Assembly (NCBI RefSeq): GCF_900111645.1
Contig: NZ_FOHQ01000003.1
Location: 1-64,000, forward strand
Length of the DNA: 64,000 nucleotides
From: Methanococcoides vulcani
GTDB taxonomy: Archaea > Halobacteriota > Methanosarcinia > Methanosarcinales > Methanosarcinaceae
Reading direction: 5' to 3'
Part shown: positions 9,194 through 19,452 of the stretch, one piece after another
Position numbering within the stretch: position 1 is the first letter of the stretch
Layout of the letters: every line of letters starts with the position of its first letter
Position numbers and translations under genes: made by a program
Notes under the pieces: model-generated
What the model was told of the DNA's origin: nothing
The model's database searches: none
The model's input: only the letters and a program-made list of their open reading frames with translations

Positions 9194-11599
9194 ATGGGAG
9201 ATAGCAAATACATTCGATGGTTCGAAGAGATACGTATAGAGGACATACCTTCGGTCGGAGGTAAAAATGCCTCACTCGGTGAGATGTACCGGGAACTGAC
9301 AGAGAAAGATATCAAAATACCAAACGGTTTTGCGGTTACAGCGGATGCTTACTGGCACGTCCTGGAATCTGCAGGTGTGCTTGAGAAACTCAAGGATAGC
9401 CTGGAGGGACTGGATACATCAGATGTCAGTGACCTTGCTGAGAGAGGGAAAAAAGCAAGGAGCATAGTACTCGATGCAGGGATACCGGATGATCTCTGGA
9501 ACGAGATCAAAGAGGCTTACGATAAACTGAGCGAAGAGTACGGACCTGAGACCGACGTAGCAGTTCGCAGTTCTGCAACAGCAGAGGATCTTCCTGATGC
9601 TTCATTTGCAGGACAGCAGGAAACATATCTCAACGTACACGGCTACCACTCCCTGAAAGATGCATGCAACCGGTGCTTTGCCTCACTTTTCACGGACAGG
9701 GCAATATCCTACCGTGTGCACCACAAATTCGATCACTTCAAGGTCGGCCTGTCAATAGGTGTCATGAAGATGGTACGCTCAGACCTTGCATCCAGCGGAG
9801 TTATCTTCACCATTGACACCGAATCCGGATTCGAGGATGTCGTCTTTATAACAGGATCTTACGGTCTTGGAGAGAACATCGTACAGGGACTTGTCAATCC
9901 GGATGAGTTCTATGTTTTTAAGCCCACCTTAAAAGAAGGTTACAGGCCAATTATCAAGAAAAAGCCGGGTAACAAAGAGATAAAGATGATATACGGACGT
10001 GGGGATTCACGCATACTTACCCGTAATGTTGAAGTTCCCCTTGCAGACAGGAGGAAATTCTGCATCAACGATGACGAGATCCTCCTGCTTGCAAAATATG
10101 CAGCTACCATCGAGGACCACTATTCTATAAAGAAGGGAAAGGCCGTGCCCATGGATATCGAGTGGGCAAAGGACGGTAACACCGGTGAGCTGTTTATTGT
10201 TCAGGCAAGACCTGAGACCGTGCAATCCAGAAAAAGGAAAGACATCCTTGAGACCTATTTCCTTGATGAGAGATCCCTTGTTTTCGTCACTGCCAGAAGT
10301 GTAGGTGACAAGATCGCAGCTGGTAAGGTACATGTGATCGATGATGTGTCAAAACTGTCTTCGTTCAAACAGGGAGAGATACTGGTAGCTGATACGACAA
10401 CTCCTGACTGGGAACCTATTATGAAGCGTGCAGCTGCCATTATCACTAATAAAGGTGGAAGGACATGCCATGCAGCTATCGTCAGCCGTGAACTGGGAGT
10501 TCCGGCTGTCGTGGGTGCACAGGATGCTACTGAAAAACTAAGGAATGGAATGGATGTTACGGTCAGCTGTGCTGAAGGTGATATCGGCAGGGTCTACGAC
10601 GGCATATTGCCTTTCCATATAGAGACGGTTGACCTCAAGGGTTTTGGAAAGACAAAGACCGAGATGATGATGAACCTAGGGAATCCGGAAGAAGCCTTTG
10701 CCCTTTCAATGATACCTAACGATGGTATCGGACTTGCAAGACTTGAGTTCATCATCACGAGTTACATCAAAGTCCACCCCATGGCACTGATCCATCCTGA
10801 AAAAGTAAAGGACGAAAGTGTGCTTGAGGAAATTGAGAAACTCACCTCCGGATACAAAAGCAAGGAAGACTATTTCGTGGAAAAACTTTCCCAGGGAGTG
10901 GCGACCATTGTAGCTTCTTTCTATCCGAAACCTGTGGTGGTGCGTATGAGCGATTTTAAATCGAACGAGTATGCAAGCCTGATCGGGGGGGAATACTTCG
11001 AGTTCGAAGAGAGCAATCCCATGATAGGTTTCAGGGGAGCATCACGCTATTATGATGAACGCTACAGAGAAGGATTTGCACTTGAGTGCAAGGCCATGAA
11101 GAATGTCAGGGACGAGATGGGACTTACGAACCTCATCCTTATGATACCTTTCTGCAGGCGTATAGAAGAAGCAGAAAAAGTGATTGCTGAAATGAAAAAG
11201 AACGGTCTGGTAAGGGGACAGAACGGCCTGCAGGTATATGTCATGTGTGAGATACCAAGCAATGTGCTGCTGATAGATGAGTTCAGCAAATACTTCGATG
11301 GCTTTTCCATCGGCTCCAATGACCTTACCCAGCTGATCCTTGGTGTTGACAGGGATTCCGAGATACTTGCCTCGTCCTTTGATGAAAGGGATGAAGCGGT
11401 GAAGAAAATGGTTTCCATGGCAGTCCAGGGAGCAAAGAGGAATGGAAAGCACAGTGGAATTTGTGGCCAGGCACCCAGTGATTTCCCCGAATTTGCCGAG
11501 TTCCTTGTGAGAGAAGGCGTTGACTCGATCTCGTTGAATCCGGATTCTGTGATGAAGATCTCATTGAAGGTTCTGGAAACGGAAAAAGAGATGGGATGA
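9194..11599 (+). CDS. ppsA: Phosphoenolpyruvate synthase
   Basis: An 801-residue pyruvate, water dikinase, full length for the family. It converts pyruvate + ATP to PEP + AMP + Pi, the first committed gluconeogenic step from acetyl-CoA-derived pyruvate in methanogens. The N-terminal ATP-grasp domain begins VGGKNASLGEMYREL. The swivelling phosphohistidine domain carries GGRTCHAAIVSRELGVP with catalytic His426. The C-terminal PEP/pyruvate barrel has RMSDFKSNEY, SIGSNDLTQL and CGQAPSD with the acid/base Cys757. ATG 9194 follows GGGGGT. The gene is monocistronic, with a T-rich tail (11600-11660) before convergent metX. Pyruvate kinase for the reverse direction is at 59190-60620. Confidence 0.97.
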   Translation: MGDSKYIRWFEEIRIEDIPSVGGKNASLGEMYRELTEKDIKIPNGFAVTADAYWHVLESAGVLEKLKDSLEGLDTSDVSDLAERGKKARSIVLDAGIPDDLWNEIKEAYDKLSEEYGPETDVAVRSSATAEDLPDASFAGQQETYLNVHGYHSLKDACNRCFASLFTDRAISYRVHHKFDHFKVGLSIGVMKMVRSDLASSGVIFTIDTESGFEDVVFITGSYGLGENIVQGLVNPDEFYVFKPTLKEGYRPIIKKKPGNKEIKMIYGRGDSRILTRNVEVPLADRRKFCINDDEILLLAKYAATIEDHYSIKKGKAVPMDIEWAKDGNTGELFIVQARPETVQSRKRKDILETYFLDERSLVFVTARSVGDKIAAGKVHVIDDVSKLSSFKQGEILVADTTTPDWEPIMKRAAAIITNKGGRTCHAAIVSRELGVPAVVGAQDATEKLRNGMDVTVSCAEGDIGRVYDGILPFHIETVDLKGFGKTKTEMMMNLGNPEEAFALSMIPNDGIGLARLEFIITSYIKVHPMALIHPEKVKDESVLEEIEKLTSGYKSKEDYFVEKLSQGVATIVASFYPKPVVVRMSDFKSNEYASLIGGEYFEFEESNPMIGFRGASRYYDERYREGFALECKAMKNVRDEMGLTNLILMIPFCRRIEEAEKVIAEMKKNGLVRGQNGLQVYVMCEIPSNVLLIDEFSKYFDGFSIGSNDLTQLILGVDRDSEILASSFDERDEAVKKMVSMAVQGAKRNGKHSGICGQAPSDFPEFAEFLVREGVDSISLNPDSVMKISLKVLETEKEMG

Positions 11600-11686
11600 A
11601 TTTCATTTTTTATTCATTCTTCTTCTTTTTTTTATTCATACTTTAGTAGATGAAATATCTGTAAAAAACTAAAAAGTAAAAAGCTA

Positions 11687-13153
11687 TCAACCGATCAATC
11701 GGCTGATATCCTCGCGATCAATAATTCCCACAAGCCTTTTCTTCCCATCGACCACAGGCAAAGCGGAGATGCTATGTCTTTCCATGCGCTTTGCAGCGGC
11801 AACGATGGGCTCATCAGGCATTGCCACAAGTACTTCTTTTGTCATGATGTCATCCAGCTTAATGGATTTTAGTGCAACCGCTTTTGAGATATCCCAGGAC
11901 GTGACGATACCGGCAAGACAGCCTTTCTCATTGACCACCGGCAGGTGTGTCAGACCTTGCTCGAACATTACCTTTGCAGCTGTTTCTATGCTAACACCTT
12001 CCCTGATGGTCGCAACCGCTTCGGTCATGACATCACCAACGGATGTGTGTGTCAGGAAATTGTGGATCACATAGTTGATGTGGCCGCTCTCGAGCAGGAA
12101 TGCATCATGGCCGTAGCTGGACTCGATCTCCCTGTAGCTTACATCGTGGTCATTGAATAGAAGAGCTTCCACTACCTTCTTTGACTGGTATGGAGGGTAA
12201 AGCCAGTCCGAGGTTATGGAGATCAACAGTATCTTTGCCTGAATGTCCTCCAAGCCTTCTGCAAGGGAACCGTTCTTTGAAAGGTCGAAATAATCGACTG
12301 CCTTTGTCACATAGAGATAGGAATTGGCATCGAACCTTTCGGTAAATGCTTCTCCCTGATATTTCAGGTAGCTTTCGACCTGGAAATCATTTGACATATC
12401 GAACTTGTAATTCTCACCCTGCTGCAGTTTCCTGCCGAACTTATCATGCATGGAATCATCGCTAAGATATGTGATGTGAGCTATCATTCTGGCTGTGGCT
12501 AACCCATGCACAGGAGGATTTCCGGAATAATAGTCACCTTCATCCCAGTCGGGATCGGAGACTATGGCATTCCTGCCAACCTCATTGAAAGCTATCTGCT
12601 GCGGTGATGAGACTGCTGTGGAAGCGATAACAACCGCTTTTCTCACAAGATCCGGGTAAGCAACTGTCCACTGGAGGGTCTGCATGCCACCCATGGAACC
12701 GCCTACTACTGCAAGGAGAACCTTGATGCCGAGATGGTCTATCAGCTTTTTCTGGACGTTCACCATATCGCCGATAGTTATCACCGGAAAAGTGATATCA
12801 TACGGCTTTCCTGTACCAGGATCCAGTGATGCAGGACCAGTAGTGCCTTTACAGCCACCCAGTACATTTGAGCATATAACGAAATACCTGTCAGTATCGA
12901 GGGCCTTGCCCGGTCCGATGACATCCTCCCACCAGCCGGGTTTGCGGTCATTCGGGCTATGCCTCCCTGCAGCATGTGCATCACCGGTCAGGGCGTGGCA
13001 GACAAGGATGGCATTACTTTTGTCCTTATTCAGGTTCCCATAGGTCTCATAGGCGACCCTGATATCCTTCAGGGTCTGCCCACCTTCTAAGAGGAACTCA
13101 CCTTTAATTGTATGATAGTTAGTTCCAACAATACCTACGGACCTCTCGCTCAC
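11687..13153 (-). CDS. metX: Homoserine O-acetyltransferase with C-terminal CBS pair
   Basis: A 488-residue protein. Residues ~1-365 are an alpha/beta-hydrolase homoserine acyltransferase (GGSMGGMQ nucleophile elbow, SDWLYPPYQ acid region, [11 protein letters not shown] with the catalytic His). It makes O-acetylhomoserine for the adjacent sulfhydrylase. Residues ~370-488 are two CBS motifs ([30 protein letters not shown]), a likely adenosyl-nucleotide or SAM sensing module and a known fusion in Methanosarcinales. The GTG start overlaps the metY stop (GTGA), so the two are translationally coupled as pscS-metY-metX. Confidence 0.95.
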   Translation of the reverse strand: MSERSVGIVGTNYHTIKGEFLLEGGQTLKDIRVAYETYGNLNKDKSNAILVCHALTGDAHAAGRHSPNDRKPGWWEDVIGPGKALDTDRYFVICSNVLGGCKGTTGPASLDPGTGKPYDITFPVITIGDMVNVQKKLIDHLGIKVLLAVVGGSMGGMQTLQWTVAYPDLVRKAVVIASTAVSSPQQIAFNEVGRNAIVSDPDWDEGDYYSGNPPVHGLATARMIAHITYLSDDSMHDKFGRKLQQGENYKFDMSNDFQVESYLKYQGEAFTERFDANSYLYVTKAVDYFDLSKNGSLAEGLEDIQAKILLISITSDWLYPPYQSKKVVEALLFNDHDVSYREIESSYGHDAFLLESGHINYVIHNFLTHTSVGDVMTEAVATIREGVSIETAAKVMFEQGLTHLPVVNEKGCLAGIVTSWDISKAVALKSIKLDDIMTKEVLVAMPDEPIVAAAKRMERHSISALPVVDGKKRLVGIIDREDISRLIG

Positions 13154-14448
13154 TGCTGAGACCTCTCTAAAGCCTGATCGATGTCAGCAATAATGTCTTC
13201 TGCATTCTCAAGGCCCACGGACATCCTGATGAAATCATCGGTTACACCGGTCTGCTCACGCTCTTCCTTTGTGAGTTGCTGATGTGTTGTAGATGCAGGA
13301 TGAACAACGAGTGTCTTTGCATCACCGATGTTAGCCAGATGTGAGAGCAGTTCTACGTTCTCGATGAACTTCCTGCCTGCTTCCAGTCCGCCCTTGACAC
13401 CGAATCCAAGGATAGCACCATAGCTTCCTTCAAGGTACTTGCCTGCCAGTTCATGGGATGGATGGTCCTCAAGACCGGGGTAGTTCACCCATTCGACCAG
13501 CGGATGGGATGCAAGGTGTTTTGCTACCTTTAGCGCATTCTCACCGTGTCTTTGTACCCTTAAAGGAAGTGTTTCAACACCCTGTATGAACTGGAATGCA
13601 TTGAATGGGCTCATTGCCGGACCAAGGTCACGCAGATGTTGTGTGCGAACTCTGAGTATGAAAGCAAGATTTCCCATTCCGGGAATGTCACCGAAGGATT
13701 CCCAGAACTTCAGGCCATGATAGCTGGGGTCGGGTTCTGTGAACTCAGGGAACTTTCCATTGTCCCATTTGAAATTCCCGGAATCCACGATTATGCCGCC
13801 TATGGAAGTACCGTGACCTCCTAAGAACTTGGTTGCAGATATCACGACAATGTCTGCACCATAATCTATCGGCTTTGTGATACCCACACCCACGGTGTTG
13901 TCCACAATTAGAGGAACGCCGGCATCGTGTGCTATCTTTGCTATCTTTTCAAGGTCCGGAACATCAAGTTTTGGATTTCCGATTATCTCTACATAGATGG
14001 CACGTGTCTTTTCGGTGATCGCCTTCTCGAACTCTTCTGGTTTTGTGGAATCCACAAAGTGCACCTTCCTGCCGAATTTTGGAAGGGTGTGGTTGAAGAG
14101 CTGGTATGTGCCACCATAGAGATTGTTGGCAGAGACTATCTCATCACCAAGCTGTGTGACAGCCAGGACCGTTAAGGAAATGGCAGCCATGCCTGAAGCT
14201 ACACCAAGTGCACCTGTACCGCCTTCGATGGCAGCTACCCTTTCTTCCAGGACACCGGTCGTCGGGTTCATCAGGCGTGTGTAGATGTTGCCGAATTCCT
14301 TCAGCGCGAAAAGGTTCGCTGCGTGATCTGCATCTTTGAAAAGATAGGCAGCGGTCTGGTAAATAGGGACTGCGCGTGATCCTGTCGGGTCAGGCTCATG
14401 TCCTGCGTGTAATGCTAATGTGTCTAATCCATAAGTTTTGTCAGTCAT
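13150..14448 (-). CDS. metY: O-acetylhomoserine sulfhydrylase
   Basis: A 432-residue Cys/Met-metabolism PLP enzyme (family length ~430) that makes homocysteine from O-acetylhomoserine and sulfide. Visible signatures are the N-terminal [20 protein letters not shown], the [10 protein letters not shown] substrate loop, the PLP-lysine motif [13 protein letters not shown] and the C-terminal [10 protein letters not shown]. It starts nine bases after the pscS stop and overlaps metX by four. The MetX/MetY pairing supports the sulfhydrylase assignment over cystathionine gamma-synthase. Confidence 0.96.
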   Translation of the reverse strand: MTDKTYGLDTLALHAGHEPDPTGSRAVPIYQTAAYLFKDADHAANLFALKEFGNIYTRLMNPTTGVLEERVAAIEGGTGALGVASGMAAISLTVLAVTQLGDEIVSANNLYGGTYQLFNHTLPKFGRKVHFVDSTKPEEFEKAITEKTRAIYVEIIGNPKLDVPDLEKIAKIAHDAGVPLIVDNTVGVGITKPIDYGADIVVISATKFLGGHGTSIGGIIVDSGNFKWDNGKFPEFTEPDPSYHGLKFWESFGDIPGMGNLAFILRVRTQHLRDLGPAMSPFNAFQFIQGVETLPLRVQRHGENALKVAKHLASHPLVEWVNYPGLEDHPSHELAGKYLEGSYGAILGFGVKGGLEAGRKFIENVELLSHLANIGDAKTLVVHPASTTHQQLTKEEREQTGVTDDFIRMSVGLENAEDIIADIDQALERSQQ

Positions 14449-14457
14449 AATTGTACC

Positions 14458-15837
14458 TCAGTTGATATTAAGTTCGTATTTTTCAGCGATCTCAAGGAAT
14501 GCATCCGAGAGATAGTGTATCTGGTCCCACGAGAGTCCGTATGTGCTCAGTTTCCAGCTTCTTGTAGCACCGGGGAACTCACCTGCGATACCGCGTTTCT
14601 TCAGTTCGTCACTGAAGAAATATCCCCTGCGTTTGTGCGTCTTTGCTACTTTGTCGAAGCTGTTGGTGGTATCCACCTTGGAAAGAGCATGCTTTCTCGG
14701 GAACTCGCTCAGCACTTCATTTCCTTCGATCCTCAGGAACTCGTTGAGGAAATAGTTGGATTTCCTGACTTCCTCATCCCAGTGCTTTGTCCTTTCTTTC
14801 ACATATGGGAACGATGCCATCATTGACAGCAATGGAGCTCCCATCAGTGTGCACCCAAGGAACTCTACCTCCTTGATACCGAACTTCCTTCCGGTGACAT
14901 CACCGACCATCTGGGTGGTCCTGAATATCTTGTCAGACCATTCTTCCGTGGTTGCCAGCACTCCCGAAGGAGCTACAGAGGCCATGCTCTTGTGCCCGGA
15001 ACCTACTACGAAGTCCGCACCGAGCTTCTTTCCATCAACCGGCATGATGCCCACTGTATATGCCCCGTTGTACAGGAATGGAATGCCATATTCCTGTGCC
15101 ACTTTACCGATACCATAAATATCGTGTTCATTACAGAACAGATAGTCGAAATGGTCGATCATGATAAGGGACGGTAATTTACCGGTCTCTTTTTTCACTT
15201 CATCGATCTTGTGTGCCACAGATTCGGCTGTGAGTACATTTTCCTCGTTCACAGGAGCTTCTCTTACAACTCCTCCTGCGCCTTCCACAGCGAGGAATTC
15301 CGTATAATGTGCAAATGCAGATACGACCACCGTGTCACCCTTTTCAACAAGGGTTGAAGCAACGGCCTGGAAACCTCTCCTGGCGCCAGGAACTACTCGT
15401 GCCTGGTCCATTCCAACGAACTCTGCGAGCTCTGTGTGGAATTCTGCGATCGAAGGTTTTTCGATCTTATCGAGCCTGAAGGGTTTTCGGCAGTTGTCAC
15501 AGGTTGAGTAACCGTCCCCATAAGCTATGACAGCTTTGCGGGCTTCCGGGGTCAGTCTTCCACCGGCCTGAATGGGCTGTATGTTTATGAACTCCTCTTC
15601 CCTTGTTCGGCACATAAGGTCGCCCACAATACTGACAGGGTGTGTTTGGCCGTCTTTTGCGCCTATCTCCTCGATAAGGCCGCCAAGACCCGACACGATC
15701 TCAGAAAAGTGTGCAGACTGCTCATCGCTCATACCCGTAGGTAAAGCCTGCCTTACTATCTGCCTGAGATCCTCCAGTGCGAACTGGGTTTCGAATATTT
15801 TGTTGGCGAGATATTTTTTGTTGATTTGTTCATCCAT
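14458..15837 (-). CDS. pscS: O-phosphoseryl-tRNA(Cys):Cys-tRNA synthase (SepCysS)
   Basis: A 459-residue PLP enzyme that converts Sep-tRNA(Cys) to Cys-tRNA(Cys), the methanogen route to cysteine. It has the extended N-terminal region found in a subset of SepCysS proteins (residues ~1-80). Conserved Cys residues (LMCRTREEEF, DGYSTCDNCRKPF) fit the essential thiols of the family, and GSGHKSMASVAPSG carries the PLP lysine. ATG 15837 (MDEQINKK) with GGTGGT upstream is chosen over an upstream in-frame start at 15897. First gene of the pscS-metY-metX operon, which unites sulfide assimilation into Cys-tRNA and homocysteine. A palindromic site lies over its promoter. Confidence 0.93.
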   Translation of the reverse strand: MDEQINKKYLANKIFETQFALEDLRQIVRQALPTGMSDEQSAHFSEIVSGLGGLIEEIGAKDGQTHPVSIVGDLMCRTREEEFINIQPIQAGGRLTPEARKAVIAYGDGYSTCDNCRKPFRLDKIEKPSIAEFHTELAEFVGMDQARVVPGARRGFQAVASTLVEKGDTVVVSAFAHYTEFLAVEGAGGVVREAPVNEENVLTAESVAHKIDEVKKETGKLPSLIMIDHFDYLFCNEHDIYGIGKVAQEYGIPFLYNGAYTVGIMPVDGKKLGADFVVGSGHKSMASVAPSGVLATTEEWSDKIFRTTQMVGDVTGRKFGIKEVEFLGCTLMGAPLLSMMASFPYVKERTKHWDEEVRKSNYFLNEFLRIEGNEVLSEFPRKHALSKVDTTNSFDKVAKTHKRRGYFFSDELKKRGIAGEFPGATRSWKLSTYGLSWDQIHYLSDAFLEIAEKYELNIN

Positions 15838-15945
15838 TCTGTTACCACCTGCTCGTTTCGGGATATGCAAAACTGTAAAAACAATTTCGAACCCCAATCG
15901 ATCGGTCTGCTATACCTGAACCACTTTTGCTGGTTCCTTCAACTT

Positions 15946-15996
15946 GTTAACGGCGTTAACTGTGTATGGATTCACAAAACTGCTATATAAAAGTAA
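15946..15996 (-). promoter_or_regulatory. pscS operon promoter and GTTAAC palindrome
   Basis: On the minus strand a TATA box (CTTTTATATAGC) lies at about 15982-15994, so transcription should start near 15963. Directly downstream, 15946-15960 is GTTAAC-GGC-GTTAAC, an inverted repeat of two 6-bp half sites with a 3-nt spacer. This fits a repressor operator for the sulfur operon. Upstream, an ACTTATAAGT palindrome lies at about 16008-16017. Confidence 0.5.
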
Positions 15997-16146
15997 CTGA
16001 CTGCAGCACTTATAAGTTGCAGAAGTAAACCCACGCCATACTATGGTGTGATTTAATTATATATAAAGTAAAGGATTGTGGCAATGTGCTTATGTGTACA
16101 ATAATATGACCTCTTCATCATTAAAGTACAACTATTTTGCATACAC

Positions 16147-16154
16147 TTTTATAG
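16147..16154 (+). promoter_or_regulatory. TATA box of candidate ncRNA
   Basis: TTTTATAG at 16147-16154 is 25-30 bases before the first hairpin of the candidate RNA at 16178. A second AT-rich TATA-like stretch lies at 16163-16176, so the exact start is uncertain. Confidence 0.35.
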
Positions 16155-16177
16155 GACAAAATTTAATATATATTATA

Positions 16178-16340
16178 CGAGGTCAAGAGTTTGCCGTTTC
16201 TCTTGACCTTAGATTCATCTGAAAGGTCTGGGGACTTTTCAGGTTTTCGAAGTGGGGGAACATCTGAACTTGCATATCACGGTCACATATCCCGCCAGGC
16301 CGTGATATGTAAATGCATCATAACTGAGACACTGATAGCC
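16178..16340 (+). ncRNA. Candidate structured RNA with three 10-bp hairpins
   Basis: Three successive hairpins are visible: 16180-16189/16200-16209 (10 perfect bp, 10-nt loop), 16219-16228/16233-16242 (10 bp with one G-U, tetraloop TGGG), and 16273-16282/16300-16309 (10 perfect bp, 17-nt loop). A U-rich stretch follows near 16340. The single-stranded linker contains GAAGTGGGGGAACATC. No ORF covers the region and no tRNA, 5S, SRP or RNase P signature was recognised. It lies 140 nt before the gene at 16484 and could be an independent sRNA or a long leader element. Confidence 0.5.
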
Positions 16341-16483
16341 TTTTCTTAAATTATAATTATTTTGTCCTTATTCTAATCCTTTTAGAATTCTCTGAATTGG
16401 ACCCTACAATTGAAGATTTTTAAGTAAACCTTAATAGCAAGAAACCCCCAGTAATATATATACAATATTCAGGTGGGGTTACT

Positions 16484-17599
16484 ATGAAAATTGATCGAAC
16501 TTTATGGCTTTTACCTATACTGCTACTGCTCTTATTCGCAGGCAATGCAAGCGCAGCATTGATGTTCGACGCCGGGGAAACGGTGATCATCGACGATATA
16601 GTTGAAGACGATGTTTACCTTGCAGGTGATACACTAATAGTAAGTGGCACTGTACTGGGGGATGTCGTGGCCACAGGCGGCACAGTCCAGATCTACGGAA
16701 ACGTTTCCGGAGATCTCATTGTTGCTGCAGGTGATGTGATCATTACCGGCGAGATCGGTGATGATGTCAGGGTTGCATGTGGTAATTTCGAACTTAGTGG
16801 TCATATCGGTGACGATCTTCTGGTAACTGCCGGAACAGTGTCCACAAATGAGACCGCAACCATTGGCGGTGACACGACCATAAGAAGTGGCGATGCAGAT
16901 CTTGCAGGAAACTTCGGAGGCCTGCTGGATGTATCAGCAGGTGATCTGGTGTTCTTCGGTAATGTCGAAGGAGATGCAATACTGGATGCAACTGATCTGA
17001 CGATCCAGCCTGATTCCAGCATAAAAGGTGACCTGGAATACAGTAGCTCCAAAGAGATCTCGATCCCGGCCGGTATTGTCGGGGAAGAAATAAAGCCTGA
17101 AAGGACAGAACAACGCGAAGACAGGTTCGATGGCGAAGGCGTGCTAAAAGTGATATCCTTTATCGGTAAGATCGCGTATTATCTCTTCCTGTTCGCTCTC
17201 GGTGTAATACTCATCCTGGTCTTCCCGGAAAAGACCGAAGAGATCGTAAAGGACATACAGGAAGAAACTTTCAAGAACATCGCCGTGGGACTCCTTATAC
17301 TGGTAGCTTCGATCATAGGATCAGCCGTCCTGTTAATAACCGTTATCGGCATCCCAATTGCACTCTTCCTGCTATTGCTGCTTTTCATCGTCCTTCTAAT
17401 CGCAAAGATATACACTGCAATGTGGCTCGGAGAGGTAACGTTCAGAAAAGCAGGATTCGAATATAATCAGTGGACTGTACTTGCAGTCGGCCTCCTCCTA
17501 TTGCTGATCCTGACAGAACTGCCATTTGTAGGTGGGATCATCAGTCTTCTGGCAACGCTGGTAGCAATGGGAAGTATGTACTTTGCATTGAAGTATTGA
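16484..17599 (+). CDS. Exported bactofilin-like polymer-forming membrane protein
   Basis: A 371-residue protein. Residues ~1-24 are a signal peptide (LLFAGNASA). Residues ~25-200 are an uninterrupted run of short Val/Gly/Asp beta repeats (DVVATGGTVQIYGNVSGDL, DVIITGEIGDDV) typical of bactofilin/polymer-forming right-handed beta-helices. A charged linker (~200-225) is followed by about four transmembrane helices (~228-371). ATG 16484 follows CAGGTGGGG. Such proteins are usually annotated as polymer-forming cytoskeletal proteins; here the helix would face outside, anchored by the C-terminal membrane domain. Exact role unknown. Confidence 0.8.
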   Translation: MKIDRTLWLLPILLLLLFAGNASAALMFDAGETVIIDDIVEDDVYLAGDTLIVSGTVLGDVVATGGTVQIYGNVSGDLIVAAGDVIITGEIGDDVRVACGNFELSGHIGDDLLVTAGTVSTNETATIGGDTTIRSGDADLAGNFGGLLDVSAGDLVFFGNVEGDAILDATDLTIQPDSSIKGDLEYSSSKEISIPAGIVGEEIKPERTEQREDRFDGEGVLKVISFIGKIAYYLFLFALGVILILVFPEKTEEIVKDIQEETFKNIAVGLLILVASIIGSAVLLITVIGIPIALFLLLLLFIVLLIAKIYTAMWLGEVTFRKAGFEYNQWTVLAVGLLLLLILTELPFVGGIISLLATLVAMGSMYFALKY

Positions 17600-17673
17600 T
17601 GCAGGGGACGTACTTTTCTTTTTGTTTTTTTGTTTTTTGAAAAAAAACCGCAAATACTCTTATTTCAGACCAT

Positions 17674-18774
17674 TCACTCAAAAACCAGCACATCATCCGG
17701 AGATATCTCCACGATCACGCGTGAAAAATCGATCTCCCCTGACAAACGTGTCGGAACCTCAGAAAGCAATATAAAATCGCTACCATCAAGTTCGACCGCC
17801 ATTATTTTACTGCTTCCCTTATCAGTAACATTAATGACATTGCCTGCAAAAACGTTGCCATTGCCCGAAAGCAAATTCTCATCATAGGGTTTCAGGTGCA
17901 CATTTTCCGGTCGGATCCCACAGGACACATTTTCAGATGCATCCACACTGGAACTTGTTATGAATTGCAGACCTCTGCCTTCAACTACAGTTCCCACAGG
18001 AGATCTCTCAACCACTTTCCCATTATCAAAGATATTGCTGACGCCCACAAGCTCGGCCACATTCCTGTCAACAGGAGAATAGAAAACATCCCTCGGACTG
18101 CCTGTCTGGTGAACTTTGCCATTATGAAGAACTATCACCCTGTCTGCAAGCGAAAATGCTTCCTCCGGGCTGTGAGTGATGAAAAGAACCGGGATCCCAA
18201 GCTCATTCTGAATTGCTTTTATTCTCTCCCTCAGACGCATCCTGACGACCATATCAAGTGCTGAGAACGGTTCATCCAGTAGGAGTATCCCAGGATTGGG
18301 TGCAAGGGCACGTGCAAGGGCAACTCTCTGTTTCTGACCACCTGACAACTGTGAAGGATACCTGTCCTCCAGTCCCTCGATGTGCAAAAGGCGAAGCATC
18401 TCGAACATCCGTTCCTCCTTCTTCTCCTTATCCCATCCCTTAAGACCATAGATGATATTCTTCCTCACATCCATATGCGGGAAAAGAGCATAGTTCTGGA
18501 AAACATAACCCGGGCGCCTGTACTGTGGCTGGAGGTTGACACCTGAACTGCTGTCGAAATATGTCTGGTCATTAACAACGATGCTACCACTCTCAGGAGT
18601 TTCCAGCCCTGCGATGCATCGAAGTGTCGTGGTCTTGCCGGAACCGGAACGGCCAAAAAGGACCACCAGTTCATCCCCCGTTTCAAAAGTAGCATCCAGC
18701 GAGAAGACATCCTCACTGCTGCCCTTTTTATTTCGGGACCTGTATTCCTTTGTCACACTTACCTTTACACCCAT
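17674..18774 (-). CDS. modC: Molybdate/tungstate ABC transporter ATP-binding protein
   Basis: A 366-residue ATPase of the ModC/WtpC group. The Walker A FGRSGSGKTTTLRC, Q-loop PGYVFQNYALFPH, signature LSGGQKQRVALARAL and Walker B ILLLDEPFSALD are all intact. The C-terminal ~110 residues (GIRPENVHLKPYDENLLSG) form a TOBE-like domain that may sense the oxyanion. It lies nine bases after modB with GAGGTGG before the ATG, last gene of the modABC operon. Molybdenum or tungsten is needed for formylmethanofuran dehydrogenase. The exact anion cannot be told from sequence. Confidence 0.93.
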   Translation of the reverse strand: MGVKVSVTKEYRSRNKKGSSEDVFSLDATFETGDELVVLFGRSGSGKTTTLRCIAGLETPESGSIVVNDQTYFDSSSGVNLQPQYRRPGYVFQNYALFPHMDVRKNIIYGLKGWDKEKKEERMFEMLRLLHIEGLEDRYPSQLSGGQKQRVALARALAPNPGILLLDEPFSALDMVVRMRLRERIKAIQNELGIPVLFITHSPEEAFSLADRVIVLHNGKVHQTGSPRDVFYSPVDRNVAELVGVSNIFDNGKVVERSPVGTVVEGRGLQFITSSSVDASENVSCGIRPENVHLKPYDENLLSGNGNVFAGNVINVTDKGSSKIMAVELDGSDFILLSEVPTRLSGEIDFSRVIVEISPDDVLVFE

Positions 18775-18783
18775 TTGACCACC

Positions 18784-19452
18784 TCACACGCTCCAGCGAT
18801 CTACAAACCTTGCAGTCAGTGCCATGGACAGCAGCGAAACAACAACAAGAGTAATGACAAGAATATTTGCCAGTGCATCATTGCCTGACTGGAATGCAGT
18901 ATAGATAGACAGCGACATTGTGTTCGTTTTTCCGGGGATGTTTCCCGCAACCATAAGAGTGGCACCGAACTCGCCGACAGCCCTTGCAAAACTTAACACG
19001 ATGCCTGCAAGTATGCCTTTCTTGGCAAGGGGAAGGGTCACAAAGAGCATTGTCTCAAGCTCACTGTGTCCAAGTGTATAGGCCGCATACTCCAGTTCAC
19101 GATCAACCGCACTTATTGCTGAAGCCGTTGTTTTCACCATAAGAGGAAGCGATACCACAAAAGCCGCTATCACCGCAGCATGCCATGTGAAAAGCAGTGA
19201 CCATCCCGTCAGTTCAAAGATCGTCTGACCTATTATTCCGTTCTTACCCAGCAAAAACACAAGCAGATAACCGGTAACCGTCGGTGGCAGTACAAGAGGA
19301 AGAGTTACAATAATATCAGCGAGCCATTTCCCCCTGAACTCCCGTCTTGCAAGTGCATAGGAAATCAAAATACCAAGCACAGCTACAAAAGCGGTGGACA
19401 GAACTGCCACTTTGAGAGTTATCAGCAGGGGGATCCAGGCATCTTCAAGCAT
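18784..19452 (-). CDS. modB: Molybdate/tungstate ABC transporter permease
   Basis: A 222-residue inner-membrane permease with about five to six transmembrane helices. The EAA-loop is visible (EYAAYTLGHSELETMLFVTLPLAKKGILAG), as is the ModB-type LPLVLPPTVTGYLL. It overlaps modA by one base (TAATG). It forms the channel for the modA-bound oxyanion. Confidence 0.94.
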   Translation of the reverse strand: MLEDAWIPLLITLKVAVLSTAFVAVLGILISYALARREFRGKWLADIIVTLPLVLPPTVTGYLLVFLLGKNGIIGQTIFELTGWSLLFTWHAAVIAAFVVSLPLMVKTTASAISAVDRELEYAAYTLGHSELETMLFVTLPLAKKGILAGIVLSFARAVGEFGATLMVAGNIPGKTNTMSLSIYTAFQSGNDALANILVITLVVVSLLSMALTARFVDRWSV

